In this document: in pieces, positions 7,970 through 13,840 of the stretch
How the letters are laid out: the number at the start of each line of letters is the position of its first letter
How positions within the stretch are numbered: position 1 is the first letter of the stretch
Assembly: GCA_020630295.1 (NCBI GenBank)
Contig: JAHDBR010000006.1
Coordinates: 20,743 to 63,841, forward strand
Direction: 5' to 3'
DNA: 43,099 nucleotides
Source of the DNA: Sphingomonadaceae bacterium
GTDB taxonomy: Bacteria; Pseudomonadota; Alphaproteobacteria; Sphingomonadales; Sphingomonadaceae
Position numbers and translations under genes: made by a program
The notes under the pieces: model-generated
Told to the model about the DNA's origin: nothing
Seen by the model: only the letters and a program-made list of their open reading frames with translations
The model's database searches: none

Positions 7970-8434
7970 TCATGACCTCCAGCGGTTGTCGCGGTCCCGA
8001 TTATACCGGGCGCGGCGGTCGTAACGCGGGTTTTGCGCAAAGCGGACACGGGCCAGAGCTTCCTCGGCACGGCCGATGCGCCATCTTAATGTACGCCGCT
8101 CGCTACGAGAGATGCCGTTGCGGGCAAACGCGACATAATTACGCTCTAATGTCCGCAGGCGCTGGCGCATTGTCCGGGCATGATAGCGCGAGATCTCGCC
8201 GCTACGGCGGGCATCGCGAATATCGCGAGCCAAACGGTCTATCCGGCGTTCCAGACGCGGATTCGCATAACGCTGCGATTGGCGGTAGTAATTGTTCGGC
8301 GCGTATGATGCCTGTCGATGGTCTGACCAGCCAATTTGAATGCTGGCATTGACGCCAGCGTTTGCCGGTGCGGATAGACCCAAGGCGAGTGGTAGCGCCA
8401 AAGCGGGGGCGAGGAACTTAAGGTTCGTATTCAT
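7970..8434 (-). CDS. Arg-rich periplasmic helical protein, unknown
   Basis: The start at MNTNLKFLAP is supported by AGGAG just upstream. A signal peptide (hydrophobic core ALALPLALGLSAPANAG) with an Ala-X-Ala cut near residue 25 directs it to the periplasm. The mature part is very rich in Arg and aromatic residues and mainly helical (RRIDRLARDIRDARRSG), ending in a basic tail with RYDRR/RYNRD repeats. Sphingomonads encode similar small Arg-rich exported proteins of unknown role. It stands alone, divergent from the thioesterase gene. Confidence 0.75.
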   Translation of the reverse strand: MNTNLKFLAPALALPLALGLSAPANAGVNASIQIGWSDHRQASYAPNNYYRQSQRYANPRLERRIDRLARDIRDARRSGEISRYHARTMRQRLRTLERNYVAFARNGISRSERRTLRWRIGRAEEALARVRFAQNPRYDRRARYNRDRDNRWRS

Positions 8435-8620
8435 GGCGGCTCCTTTCATATGTCTGCCATCGATTTGTTCATGTTTAGAGGGTTTAATATGAACGGAAGC
8501 GGAATAATCTGTTTTGGAGCGGGTTATCTGTGCAATTTTATTTCGCCATCGTAATTTTGAACGCGGCGGATATGTCACAGGCGCAATAATCTGCGGGTTC
8601 GCCGCATATCTTCATGGAAA

Positions 8621-8656
8621 TGACACATAATAATGTCTAACTGACATTTATGTCAG
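8621..8656. promoter_or_regulatory. Repeated TGACA dyads at the thioesterase start
   Basis: TGACA (8621-8625) and TGTCT (8634-8638) form one near-dyad. CTGACAT (8641-8647) and ATGTCAG (8650-8656) form a perfect 7-2-7 inverted repeat that contains the ATG at 8650. The arrangement resembles tandem operator half-sites for a dimeric repressor. It lies in the divergent interval 8435-8649, which otherwise shows no gene. No regulator can be named. Confidence 0.4.
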
Positions 8657-9051
8657 CAGCGCCATATACTTTTCCGATCACAATTATTCCCAGCGACATC
8701 GACTTCATGGGTCATGTGAACAATGCCCGCTATCTGGGCTGGGTGCAGGACGCGGTGCTGGATCATTGGCGCAGCATCGCTCCGCCGGATGCCGTGGCAA
8801 GCCGGGCATGGGTCGCGCTGAAGCATGAAATTACGTACCGCAAGCCGGCATTTCTGGAAGACGATATAATCGCGCGCACGGTGCTGGAAAGTACCAAAGG
8901 CGCGCGGGCATTCTATAACACCGTCATTCAACGCGGCGAAGATGTGCTGGCGGAAATCCAGTCCAGCTGGTGCTGCATCGATGCCGAAACACTGCGCCCT
9001 GCCCGGATTGGCGAGGAAATCTCACGGTTCTTTTTTCCTGACGCGGAATAG
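8650..9051 (+). CDS. Acyl-CoA thioesterase, 4HBT hot-dog family
   Basis: This 133-aa single hot-dog domain protein begins with the 4-hydroxybenzoyl-CoA thioesterase signature DIDFMGHVNNARYLGWVQDA. The Asp is the catalytic residue in the FadM/YbgC-type branch. It should hydrolyse an acyl-CoA thioester in the cytoplasm; chain preference cannot be told. crtZ follows 18 bp downstream on the same strand, so the two may be co-transcribed, although no pathway link is obvious. The start codon lies in an inverted repeat that could be an operator. Confidence 0.88.
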   Translation: MSAAPYTFPITIIPSDIDFMGHVNNARYLGWVQDAVLDHWRSIAPPDAVASRAWVALKHEITYRKPAFLEDDIIARTVLESTKGARAFYNTVIQRGEDVLAEIQSSWCCIDAETLRPARIGEEISRFFFPDAE

Positions 9052-9069
9052 TCTATCGCCGGGTGTGAC

Positions 9070-9588
9070 ATGGAATATCTGATCCCCACACTGGTCATTA
9101 TTGCCACCATCGCGGCGATGGAATGGGTCGCGTGGGCGAGCCACAAATACATTATGCATGGCTGGGGATGGGGCTGGCACCGCGATCATCACGAACCGCA
9201 TAACAATATGCTGGAAAAGAATGATCTGTACGGCATCGTTGGTGCCATCATGAGCATTTCGATGTTTGCCTGGGGTAGTGAATGGGTGCTGGGCGCAAAC
9301 GCTTGGGCGCCGGCAACATGGATTGGCCTGGGCATTCTGGGATACGGAATTATCTACACGCTGGTGCATGACGGGCTGGTGCATCAACGCTATTTCAAGT
9401 GGGTGCCCAAGCGCGGCTATGCGAAGCGGCTGGTTCAGGCGCACAAGCTGCATCATGCGACCATCGGCAAGGAAGGCGGGGTCAGCTTCGGCTTTCTGCT
9501 GGCGCGCGATCCGGCCAAGTTAAAGGCCGAGCTGAAACGGCAACGGGAAGCAGGCACTGCAATTGTGCGCGACAGCGTGGGTGCCTGA
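9070..9588 (+). CDS. crtZ: Beta-carotene 3-hydroxylase
   Basis: CrtZ adds hydroxyls to the beta-ionone rings of beta-carotene, giving zeaxanthin, which is the precursor of the sulfated and other xanthophylls of Erythrobacter-like bacteria. The 172-aa membrane di-iron protein has the histidine clusters HKYIMH, HRDHH, HDGLVH and HKLHH within hydrophobic segments, matching the family in both length and order. No other crt gene is in the window, so the carotenoid locus is dispersed. It is placed behind a thioesterase gene at 18-bp spacing. Confidence 0.96.
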   Translation: MEYLIPTLVIIATIAAMEWVAWASHKYIMHGWGWGWHRDHHEPHNNMLEKNDLYGIVGAIMSISMFAWGSEWVLGANAWAPATWIGLGILGYGIIYTLVHDGLVHQRYFKWVPKRGYAKRLVQAHKLHHATIGKEGGVSFGFLLARDPAKLKAELKRQREAGTAIVRDSVGA

Positions 9589-9605
9589 CCAAGGCCAGCC
9601 GCAAC

Positions 9606-9953
9606 TTACTCGTTACGGGTCGCGATCCATCCGCCTGAAATCACCAGTATAGCTAGCGACACGTAGATATACGGTGCGCCCAGTGTGAACCACGTAAATA
9701 TCGCCCCGACGGCAATCGAGCCAATCGCGATAATCTTGGATTTGCGTGAAATTGCGCGCCGCTCTCGCCAATCCAGCACTTGCGGACCCCAGACCGGATG
9801 ATCGAGGATTTTTTGTTCCAGAGCAGGGTTGCTACGCGCAAAACAGAATGCGGCAAGCAGCAAAAACGGAACCGTCGGCATTATCGGCAAAGCGGCTCCG
9901 ATCGCGCCCAGCGCGGTACAGATAATGCCGCCTGCCAGATAAAGCGGCCGCAT
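9606..9953 (-). CDS. DUF454 (YbaN) inner-membrane protein
   Basis: The start at MRPLYLAGGI gives 115 aa. The pattern GxxxxALGAIGAALPIMPTVPFLLLAAFCFARS is characteristic of DUF454/YbaN, followed by the SNPALE..LL..PVWGP..DWRERRAI segment and two closing TM helices. The function of the family is unknown. Its ATG begins one base after the sufE stop, so it is probably the last gene of that transcript. A TTG at 9968 is a weaker alternative start. Confidence 0.88.
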   Translation of the reverse strand: MRPLYLAGGIICTALGAIGAALPIMPTVPFLLLAAFCFARSNPALEQKILDHPVWGPQVLDWRERRAISRKSKIIAIGSIAVGAIFTWFTLGAPYIYVSLAILVISGGWIATRNE

Positions 9954-9954
9954 A

Positions 9955-10362
9955 TCAGCCTGCTGCAATCCGCTGCGCGTGCTCTTTTACCAAAGCAATC
10001 ATGTTGGGGATGCCCTGCGTCCGGTTGGAGCTGAGCTGGTTTTTCAAATCAAACGGATCAAGCGCGCCATGGACGTCCATTTCGGCAACATCCTGCGCCG
10101 CGCGGTCCTGCACTGCGGCAATAACCAATGCGACAATGCCTTTGGTAATGGCGGCATTGCTATCGGCCAGAAAGTGCAGCGATCCGGCTTCGTCCGTGGG
10201 ATAGACCCAGACGCTGGCCGAGCAGCCGCGAACCAGCGTTGCATCGGTTTTAAGCGCGTCCGGCATATCATCCAGTTCGCGGCCCAGTTCGATCAGCAAG
10301 CGGTACCGTTCGTCGCCTTCGAGAAATTCATATTCTTCGCGGATATCGTCAAGTGTGCGCAT
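9955..10362 (-). CDS. sufE: SufE-family cysteine desulfurase activator
   Basis: SufE accepts persulfide sulfur from a cysteine desulfurase (SufS) and passes it to the Fe-S scaffold. The 135-aa protein has the family outline: an N-terminal IREEYEFLEGDERYRLLIELGRELDD helix and the persulfide-carrying Cys in LVRGCSASVWV. It begins only 24 bp after the last psp-like small gene and runs on into DUF454, so it may share the stress operon's transcript. The rest of the suf genes are not in the window. Confidence 0.93.
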   Translation of the reverse strand: MRTLDDIREEYEFLEGDERYRLLIELGRELDDMPDALKTDATLVRGCSASVWVYPTDEAGSLHFLADSNAAITKGIVALVIAAVQDRAAQDVAEMDVHGALDPFDLKNQLSSNRTQGIPNMIALVKEHAQRIAAG

Positions 10363-10386
10363 GAGATGCCATGTAGGGCTTGCGGC

Positions 10387-10638
10387 TTACAAATCCACCC
10401 CGCTTGCGATCGCCTCCAATTTACGGATGCGTTCTTTCAGATCGCAAATTTCGATCCGTGCGGCCCCGACAGCGGAGCCAGCGTCGATATCTTGTACCGG
10501 CTTTTGTTCCGGCGCAGAGCCTCGATCCAGCTCGCGTTCTTTCAGTGCGAGCCAGCCCTGCCAGCCGCGCAGTGCCGCCAGCGCGATTATGGTCAGTCCG
10601 ATAATCGTGGCACTTGATATGATGATCTGTTCGGTCAT
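10387..10638 (-). CDS. PspB-like small membrane protein (paralogue 5 of array)
   Basis: An 83-aa protein with one N-terminal TM helix (about residues 5-24), a polar linker, and a C-terminal helix DLKERIRKLEAIASG. That helix matches the L..R(I/V)..LE.I motif shared by the neighbouring small genes, but it stops before the TD...IE.LR extension, so it is the shortest version. It lies 41 bp after the previous psp-like gene and 24 bp before sufE. By analogy with PspB it would be N-anchored with a cytoplasmic coiled coil. A role in envelope stress is inferred from context. Confidence 0.7.
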   Translation of the reverse strand: MTEQIIISSATIIGLTIIALAALRGWQGWLALKERELDRGSAPEQKPVQDIDAGSAVGAARIEICDLKERIRKLEAIASGVDL

Positions 10639-10679
10639 TTCACAAATCCTCCTGCAGCCCGCGCATTCGCGCCGCCCGC

Positions 10680-10952
10680 TTATTTCTCTCGCAAACTTTC
10701 AATTTCGTCAGAGATTGCTTTCACTTTTCGCGCTTCGGTCGTGTTGGCGTCCGTTGCGATACGTTCCAGCACCTTGATCCGCTCGCGCAGTTCTTTCAGT
10801 TCGCGCTGCGCATCAGGGTCGTTACGGTCGGCATATTGCTCATTGCCCTCCTTGTCGGAAATAATCCCGGCATTGGTGCGCTGCCGTCCGCGGATAACGC
10901 TCGTCACAGCGGCAATGGCAAATAATACGACGATGGCCGTCCAGAAACTCAT
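10680..10952 (-). CDS. PspB-like small membrane protein (paralogue 4)
   Basis: This 90-aa protein has an N-terminal TM helix (about residues 3-19), a charged linker, and a long coiled coil with ELRERIKVLERIATDANTT followed by IESLREK at the C-terminus. The motif RIKVLERIATD is almost identical to that of the next gene, indicating duplication. Its ATG overlaps the stop of the preceding gene (ATGA, 10949-10952), a sign of translational coupling. No function has been assigned; its relationship to PspB is drawn from architecture and motif. Confidence 0.78.
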   Translation of the reverse strand: MSFWTAIVVLFAIAAVTSVIRGRQRTNAGIISDKEGNEQYADRNDPDAQRELKELRERIKVLERIATDANTTEARKVKAISDEIESLREK

Positions 10953-11260
10953 CGGGCTTCCTCCTTGGCAGTTGCACGCAAATCAATCGCGTCCAGATCG
11001 CGCAGATGCTCGATTTGGGCCGCAAGATCGCTGTTTGAATCGGTCGCGATACGTTCCAGCACGCGGACCCGCTCTTCCAGTTTCTGGTAGGCTTCGCGCG
11101 ATATGCCGCCGCCGGATTTGGCTTCTTCCGCCTTGGCCAGCAGTTCCAGCTTGCGCTCATCATGCTGTATCGTCTTGCGGTGCGTGTACATTGCGAAGGG
11201 AAACACAATCAGCGCCAAGGCGATGACGAATGAGAAAATGAGCAGAAGATCGCCGTCCAT
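10949..11260 (-). CDS. PspB-like small membrane protein (paralogue 3)
   Basis: This 103-aa protein has an N-terminal TM helix (about residues 5-24, LLLIFSFVIALALIVFPFAM), then a basic and acidic linker, then the shared coiled-coil module KLEERVRVLERIATD...IEHLRDLD. It overlaps the upstream gene by one base and the downstream gene by four, so the three are probably translated as a unit. The charge pattern after the helix puts the coiled coil in the cytoplasm, where PspB and PspC meet PspA in better-studied systems. Confidence 0.8.
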   Translation of the reverse strand: MDGDLLLIFSFVIALALIVFPFAMYTHRKTIQHDERKLELLAKAEEAKSGGGISREAYQKLEERVRVLERIATDSNSDLAAQIEHLRDLDAIDLRATAKEEAR

Positions 11261-11565
11261 CAGTTGACCTCCTTCTCACGCAATTGCTCGATCTGGTTGT
11301 TCAAATGATAGCCGCTATCGGTCACAATGCGTTCCACATTGCCGAGGCGATCTTTCAGCGATCCCAGTTCGGCGCGCAGTTCTGCGTTTTCCTGCGTCAG
11401 CAGTTTTACGCGTTCTACCGCCTGGTCATTTTTGGGATAAACGGTTTTGCCCCAGCTGTTTTCTAGCGGGTATCCGTTCTTCATTCGCATCCAGCTGTTG
11501 ATGATCCAGCCGCCGGTCATGATAGCCACACCAGCAATAATCGCGGTTTCAGTGAGCGGGAACAT
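11260..11565 (-). CDS. PspB-like small membrane protein (paralogue 2)
   Basis: This 101-aa protein has a TM helix (about residues 6-25), a loop with NGYPLENSWGKTVYP that is unique in the array, and then a coiled coil with the shared module LKDRLGNVERIVTD...IEQLREKE. It is coupled by one-base overlaps to the genes on both sides. The distinct loop suggests it is not interchangeable with its neighbours. No characterised homologue is recognised. Confidence 0.8.
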   Translation of the reverse strand: MFPLTETAIIAGVAIMTGGWIINSWMRMKNGYPLENSWGKTVYPKNDQAVERVKLLTQENAELRAELGSLKDRLGNVERIVTDSGYHLNNQIEQLREKEVN

Positions 11566-11876
11566 CAGGCCTTCTCCTTGCGTCCAATGTTGAGCGGCGT
11601 GCCGCTATCTGCGCTTTCGACCTCGCGCTGATCGCGCAATGCTTCGATCTGAGTGGCGACATCATATCCGCGGTCGGTGACGATGCGTTCAAGCACGCGA
11701 ACGCGGTCTTCAAGGTCTTGAACATTACTCGCATATTGCGCTGCTTTTTCAGCAGTGGCTTGTGCGGTTGTCGAAACGCTCATTTCCGCCAGCTTTTGCT
11801 GGTGCTTCGCCCAGATTGTCACCATGGGGATGGCGCACCCCATAATTATGGCGATGATCGGTATCATCTCGTTCAT
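11565..11876 (-). CDS. PspB-like small membrane protein (paralogue 1)
   Basis: This 103-aa protein has a TM helix (about residues 5-22, IPIIAIIMGCAIPMVTIW), an Ala/Gln/Thr-rich helix, and then the shared module DLEDRVRVLERIVTD...IEALRDQRE. It is the first of the five extra genes after pspC, separated from it by 24 bp, and overlaps the next gene by one base. The Ala- and Gln-rich spacer extends the predicted coiled coil beyond that of PspB. Confidence 0.8.
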   Translation of the reverse strand: MNEMIPIIAIIMGCAIPMVTIWAKHQQKLAEMSVSTTAQATAEKAAQYASNVQDLEDRVRVLERIVTDRGYDVATQIEALRDQREVESADSGTPLNIGRKEKA

Positions 11877-11900
11877 AATCTAACTCCCCAAATTATAATC

Positions 11901-12284
11901 TTAGCGCAGCCGTTCGATCTCTGCGTTCAGGCGCGGATTGCTGGACACATAATATGTCTCGACATCGGCCAGGCGGCGATCAACATCGCGCATCCGGCTG
12001 CGGATTTCGCGAGCGGTGCGCTGCGGGCTCTGGCGGACACGTTGCCAGTATTTTTGCTCATCCGCTTCCACGTAAAGATGCGGCGGTTTCTTGTTCAGCA
12101 TCAAGCCGAGCACAAAATACAGAGGGATGGTAATTCCGCCCAGAACGCCCGTCAGTATGGATATAACAAGCCCCAGCCGGACCCACAGCACATTTACGCC
12201 TGTATAGTCAGCAATGCCGGAGCATACGCCCATCAGTTTTGCGTTTTGCTTATCACGATAAAGAGTTGTCCGTTCGCTGGTCAT
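11901..12284 (-). CDS. pspC: Phage shock protein C (PspC-domain membrane protein)
   Basis: PspC acts with PspB as an inner-membrane sensor that draws PspA-PspF apart under envelope stress. The 127-aa protein carries the PspC-domain pattern NAKLMGVCSGIADYTGVNVLWVRL followed by a hydrophobic TM segment (LVISILTGVLGGITIPLYFVLGLML). The C-terminal part has RMRDVDRRLADVE...NAEIERLR, echoing the module of the neighbouring small proteins. Its ATG overlaps the pspB stop by one base (TAATG). Confidence 0.95.
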   Translation of the reverse strand: MTSERTTLYRDKQNAKLMGVCSGIADYTGVNVLWVRLGLVISILTGVLGGITIPLYFVLGLMLNKKPPHLYVEADEQKYWQRVRQSPQRTAREIRSRMRDVDRRLADVETYYVSSNPRLNAEIERLR

Positions 12285-12580
12285 TACCGGGCTCCTTTCT
12301 TCTCTGCGAGCAGGCGGTCCAGCTCGCGCAATTGTTGATTATCTACTTCGCGGTCATGCATCAGTTTCGGCCGGTCGTAGTCAGGATTGTCGGACGCGAC
12401 CAAGCGTTCCACTGTGTCCATCCGTTCATCCAACCGCTTTGCCAGCTGGTACAAATCTTCCAGCAAGTCCTCGTCATCGGTTGTGATCGTGGCGGCTGTT
12501 TTCCATTTGGTCACATAATGCATGATCAACCACGGCAGGCCGATGAAAATAGCCGGAATAATGATTACTTCTTCACCCAC
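12284..12580 (-). CDS. pspB: Phage shock protein B
   Basis: This 98-aa protein begins with a TM helix (IIIPAIFIGLPWLIMHYVTKWK), the usual PspB anchor, followed by an acidic stretch and a leucine-zipper-like helix LAKRLDERMDTVERLVASDNPD. It is somewhat longer than enterobacterial PspB because of a charged tail. It starts 4 bp after the pspA stop and is coupled to pspC, giving the canonical order pspA-pspB-pspC. The coiled-coil motif RLDERMDTVERL is the likely source of the related motif in the five extra small genes. Confidence 0.93.
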   Translation of the reverse strand: MGEEVIIIPAIFIGLPWLIMHYVTKWKTAATITTDDEDLLEDLYQLAKRLDERMDTVERLVASDNPDYDRPKLMHDREVDNQQLRELDRLLAEKKGAR

Positions 12581-12584
12581 GTTC

Positions 12585-13505
12585 TCAATCCTTCTTGTCT
12601 TCTGCTGAACCCTTGCCGAGGGCAGCTTTCATTGCTTCCAATTCCTCGTCGACCTTATCGGCGCCTTCGAGCGCGGCGATTTCATCCGACAGTGACGGTT
12701 TGCCTGCGCTGCCATCTGCAATCGACAGCGCTTCTGCGCGGCCTTCTGCATAATCGACGTGGCGTTCCAACTGGTCGAACTTGGCCAGCGCCTCGTCCGT
12801 CCGTTCATGGGTCATCAGCGTGCGCAGCTTGGCGCGGTTTTCCGCGCTTTCCAGGCGGGCTGCGATGGCTGTCTGGCGGCTGCGTGCTTCCCGCAGGCGG
12901 CTTTGCAGCTTCTCGATATCTTTTTCGTAAGCGCGCAACGCATCGTCCAGCACGGCAATCTCTGCCTTCAGCTGTTCCGACATATCGCTGGCTTTCTTCT
13001 TCTCGACCAAGGCAGCCCGCGCCAGATCTTCGCGATCTTTCGACAGCGCCAGCTGGGCTTTTTCGCCCCAATCAGCCTGCAAGCGGTCCAGCTTCACCGT
13101 ATGCCGGTGCATTTCTTTCTGGTCGGCAATGGTGCGGGCCGCGCTGGCGCGCACCTCCACCAGTGTTTCCTCCATTTCGAGGATGATCATGCGGATCATT
13201 TTGGCGGGGTCATCCGCCTTGTCCAGCATATCGGTAAAGTTAGCGGCAATGATATCACGTGTGCGGCTGAATATTCCCATCAAGGGTACTCCGGAGTTAA
13301 ACAGGTCGGAGCGACCGCCCTGCTGATTGAAAGACTGTGTCGGTGTCGGGCTGGTGCGGAGGCGTTCGACCTCGGCCTCAAACCGTGACACCACATTGCG
13401 GGCCGGAGCGCTTTCGCGATCTGGAGAATCGTGACGTGACGATTGGGGGGATGAGTTTACGTCCCGCTCCGGCCCTAAGGGGTTGTTGGTGGAAGGTTTG
13501 CTCAT
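12585..13505 (-). CDS. pspA: Phage shock protein A (PspA/IM30), with in-frame N-terminal extension
   Basis: PspA is the ESCRT-III-like peripheral membrane protein that protects leaky membranes and restrains PspF. The usual protein begins at MGIFSRTRDIIAANFTDML (residue 76, position 13280), with normal PspA helices to the end (231 aa). The frame stays open for 75 more residues to an ATG at 13505, which overlaps the stop of the upstream 50-aa gene (ATGA). The extension is polar, rich in Ser/Pro/Asn and predicted disordered, with one helical stretch RFEAEVERLR. A GGAG lies about 10 bases before 13280, so both starts may be used. Confidence 0.93.
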   Translation of the reverse strand: MSKPSTNNPLGPERDVNSSPQSSRHDSPDRESAPARNVVSRFEAEVERLRTSPTPTQSFNQQGGRSDLFNSGVPLMGIFSRTRDIIAANFTDMLDKADDPAKMIRMIILEMEETLVEVRASAARTIADQKEMHRHTVKLDRLQADWGEKAQLALSKDREDLARAALVEKKKASDMSEQLKAEIAVLDDALRAYEKDIEKLQSRLREARSRQTAIAARLESAENRAKLRTLMTHERTDEALAKFDQLERHVDYAEGRAEALSIADGSAGKPSLSDEIAALEGADKVDEELEAMKAALGKGSAEDKKD

Positions 13506-13654
13506 GCAATTTCGACAGTGTCATATTGCAAGGTTGCAGCGAAAGCCGGTTCAACCTGCATCTGCGTGCTGAGTGCAACAAACGCGCACATCGCGGCGAT
13601 ACTGGCGATCGCGGCCTGGCCCAGCTTAGTCTGGAAAAAGCGGCGGTCATACAT
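13502..13654 (-). CDS. Small exported-type peptide, first gene of the psp operon, 50 aa
   Basis: The gene is too short for usual gene finders. It begins MYDRRFFQTKLGQAAIASIA after a strong AGGAA site and ends with ATGA overlapping the start of the long PspA form. A basic start, a hydrophobic core (about residues 12-28) and an AFA-AT site near residue 40 suggest either a signal peptide that leaves an 11-residue tail or a small membrane anchor. It is the first open frame after the sigma-54 promoter (leader about 58 nt), so it should be induced with the operon. Function unknown. Confidence 0.7.
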   Translation of the reverse strand: MYDRRFFQTKLGQAAIASIAAMCAFVALSTQMQVEPAFAATLQYDTVEIA

Positions 13655-13722
13655 GGCTTGGTTCCTTCCGAATGTTCAAATGACCAGACTGAATTATGTG
13701 TGTCTGGATATGTTCATCATAT

Positions 13723-13738
13723 AGCAAGGCGTGTGCCA
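13723..13738 (-). promoter_or_regulatory. Sigma-54 (-24/-12) promoter of the psp operon
   Basis: On the minus strand the bases read TGGCAC-ACGCC-TTGCT, an almost perfect match to the sigma-54 consensus (TGGCAC, five bases, TTGC A/T) with correct GG-to-GC spacing. Transcription would begin near 13712, about 58 nt before the 50-aa gene. A PspF activator gene diverges from it, as in enterobacteria. Confidence 0.88.
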
Positions 13739-13772
13739 AACAGTTATTCTAGTTTAAAATCAGCGGGTTGGT

Positions 13773-13810
13773 GGAAAGTACTGTTTTTCCGTGTTGGTAT
13801 CTATTGCCAA
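13773..13810. promoter_or_regulatory. Candidate PspF enhancer dyads
   Basis: Two imperfect dyads lie upstream of the sigma-54 promoter: GGAAA...TTTCC (13773-13790) and TTGGTA-TCTAT-TGCCAA (13794-13810). At about 60-100 bp upstream of the predicted start they are placed where PspF upstream-activating sequences would be. They also overlap the likely pspF promoter region, where binding could autoregulate. Only position and symmetry support this. Confidence 0.35.
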
Positions 13811-13840
13811 TATGTGGGAATTTTCACTATAGGTTGGTCA

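Noticed and set aside
13378-13650. 90-aa minus-strand frame in the psp leader
   Set aside because: The 50-aa frame in another register has the ribosome binding site, the hydrophobic core and the coupled stop; this one is basic and featureless.
13337-13840. Upstream extension of the pspF frame (would give 515 aa)
   Set aside because: It overlaps pspA, the 50-aa gene and the sigma-54 promoter on the other strand, and its sequence is not like PspF, whose AAA+ domain starts right after the GTG at 13841.
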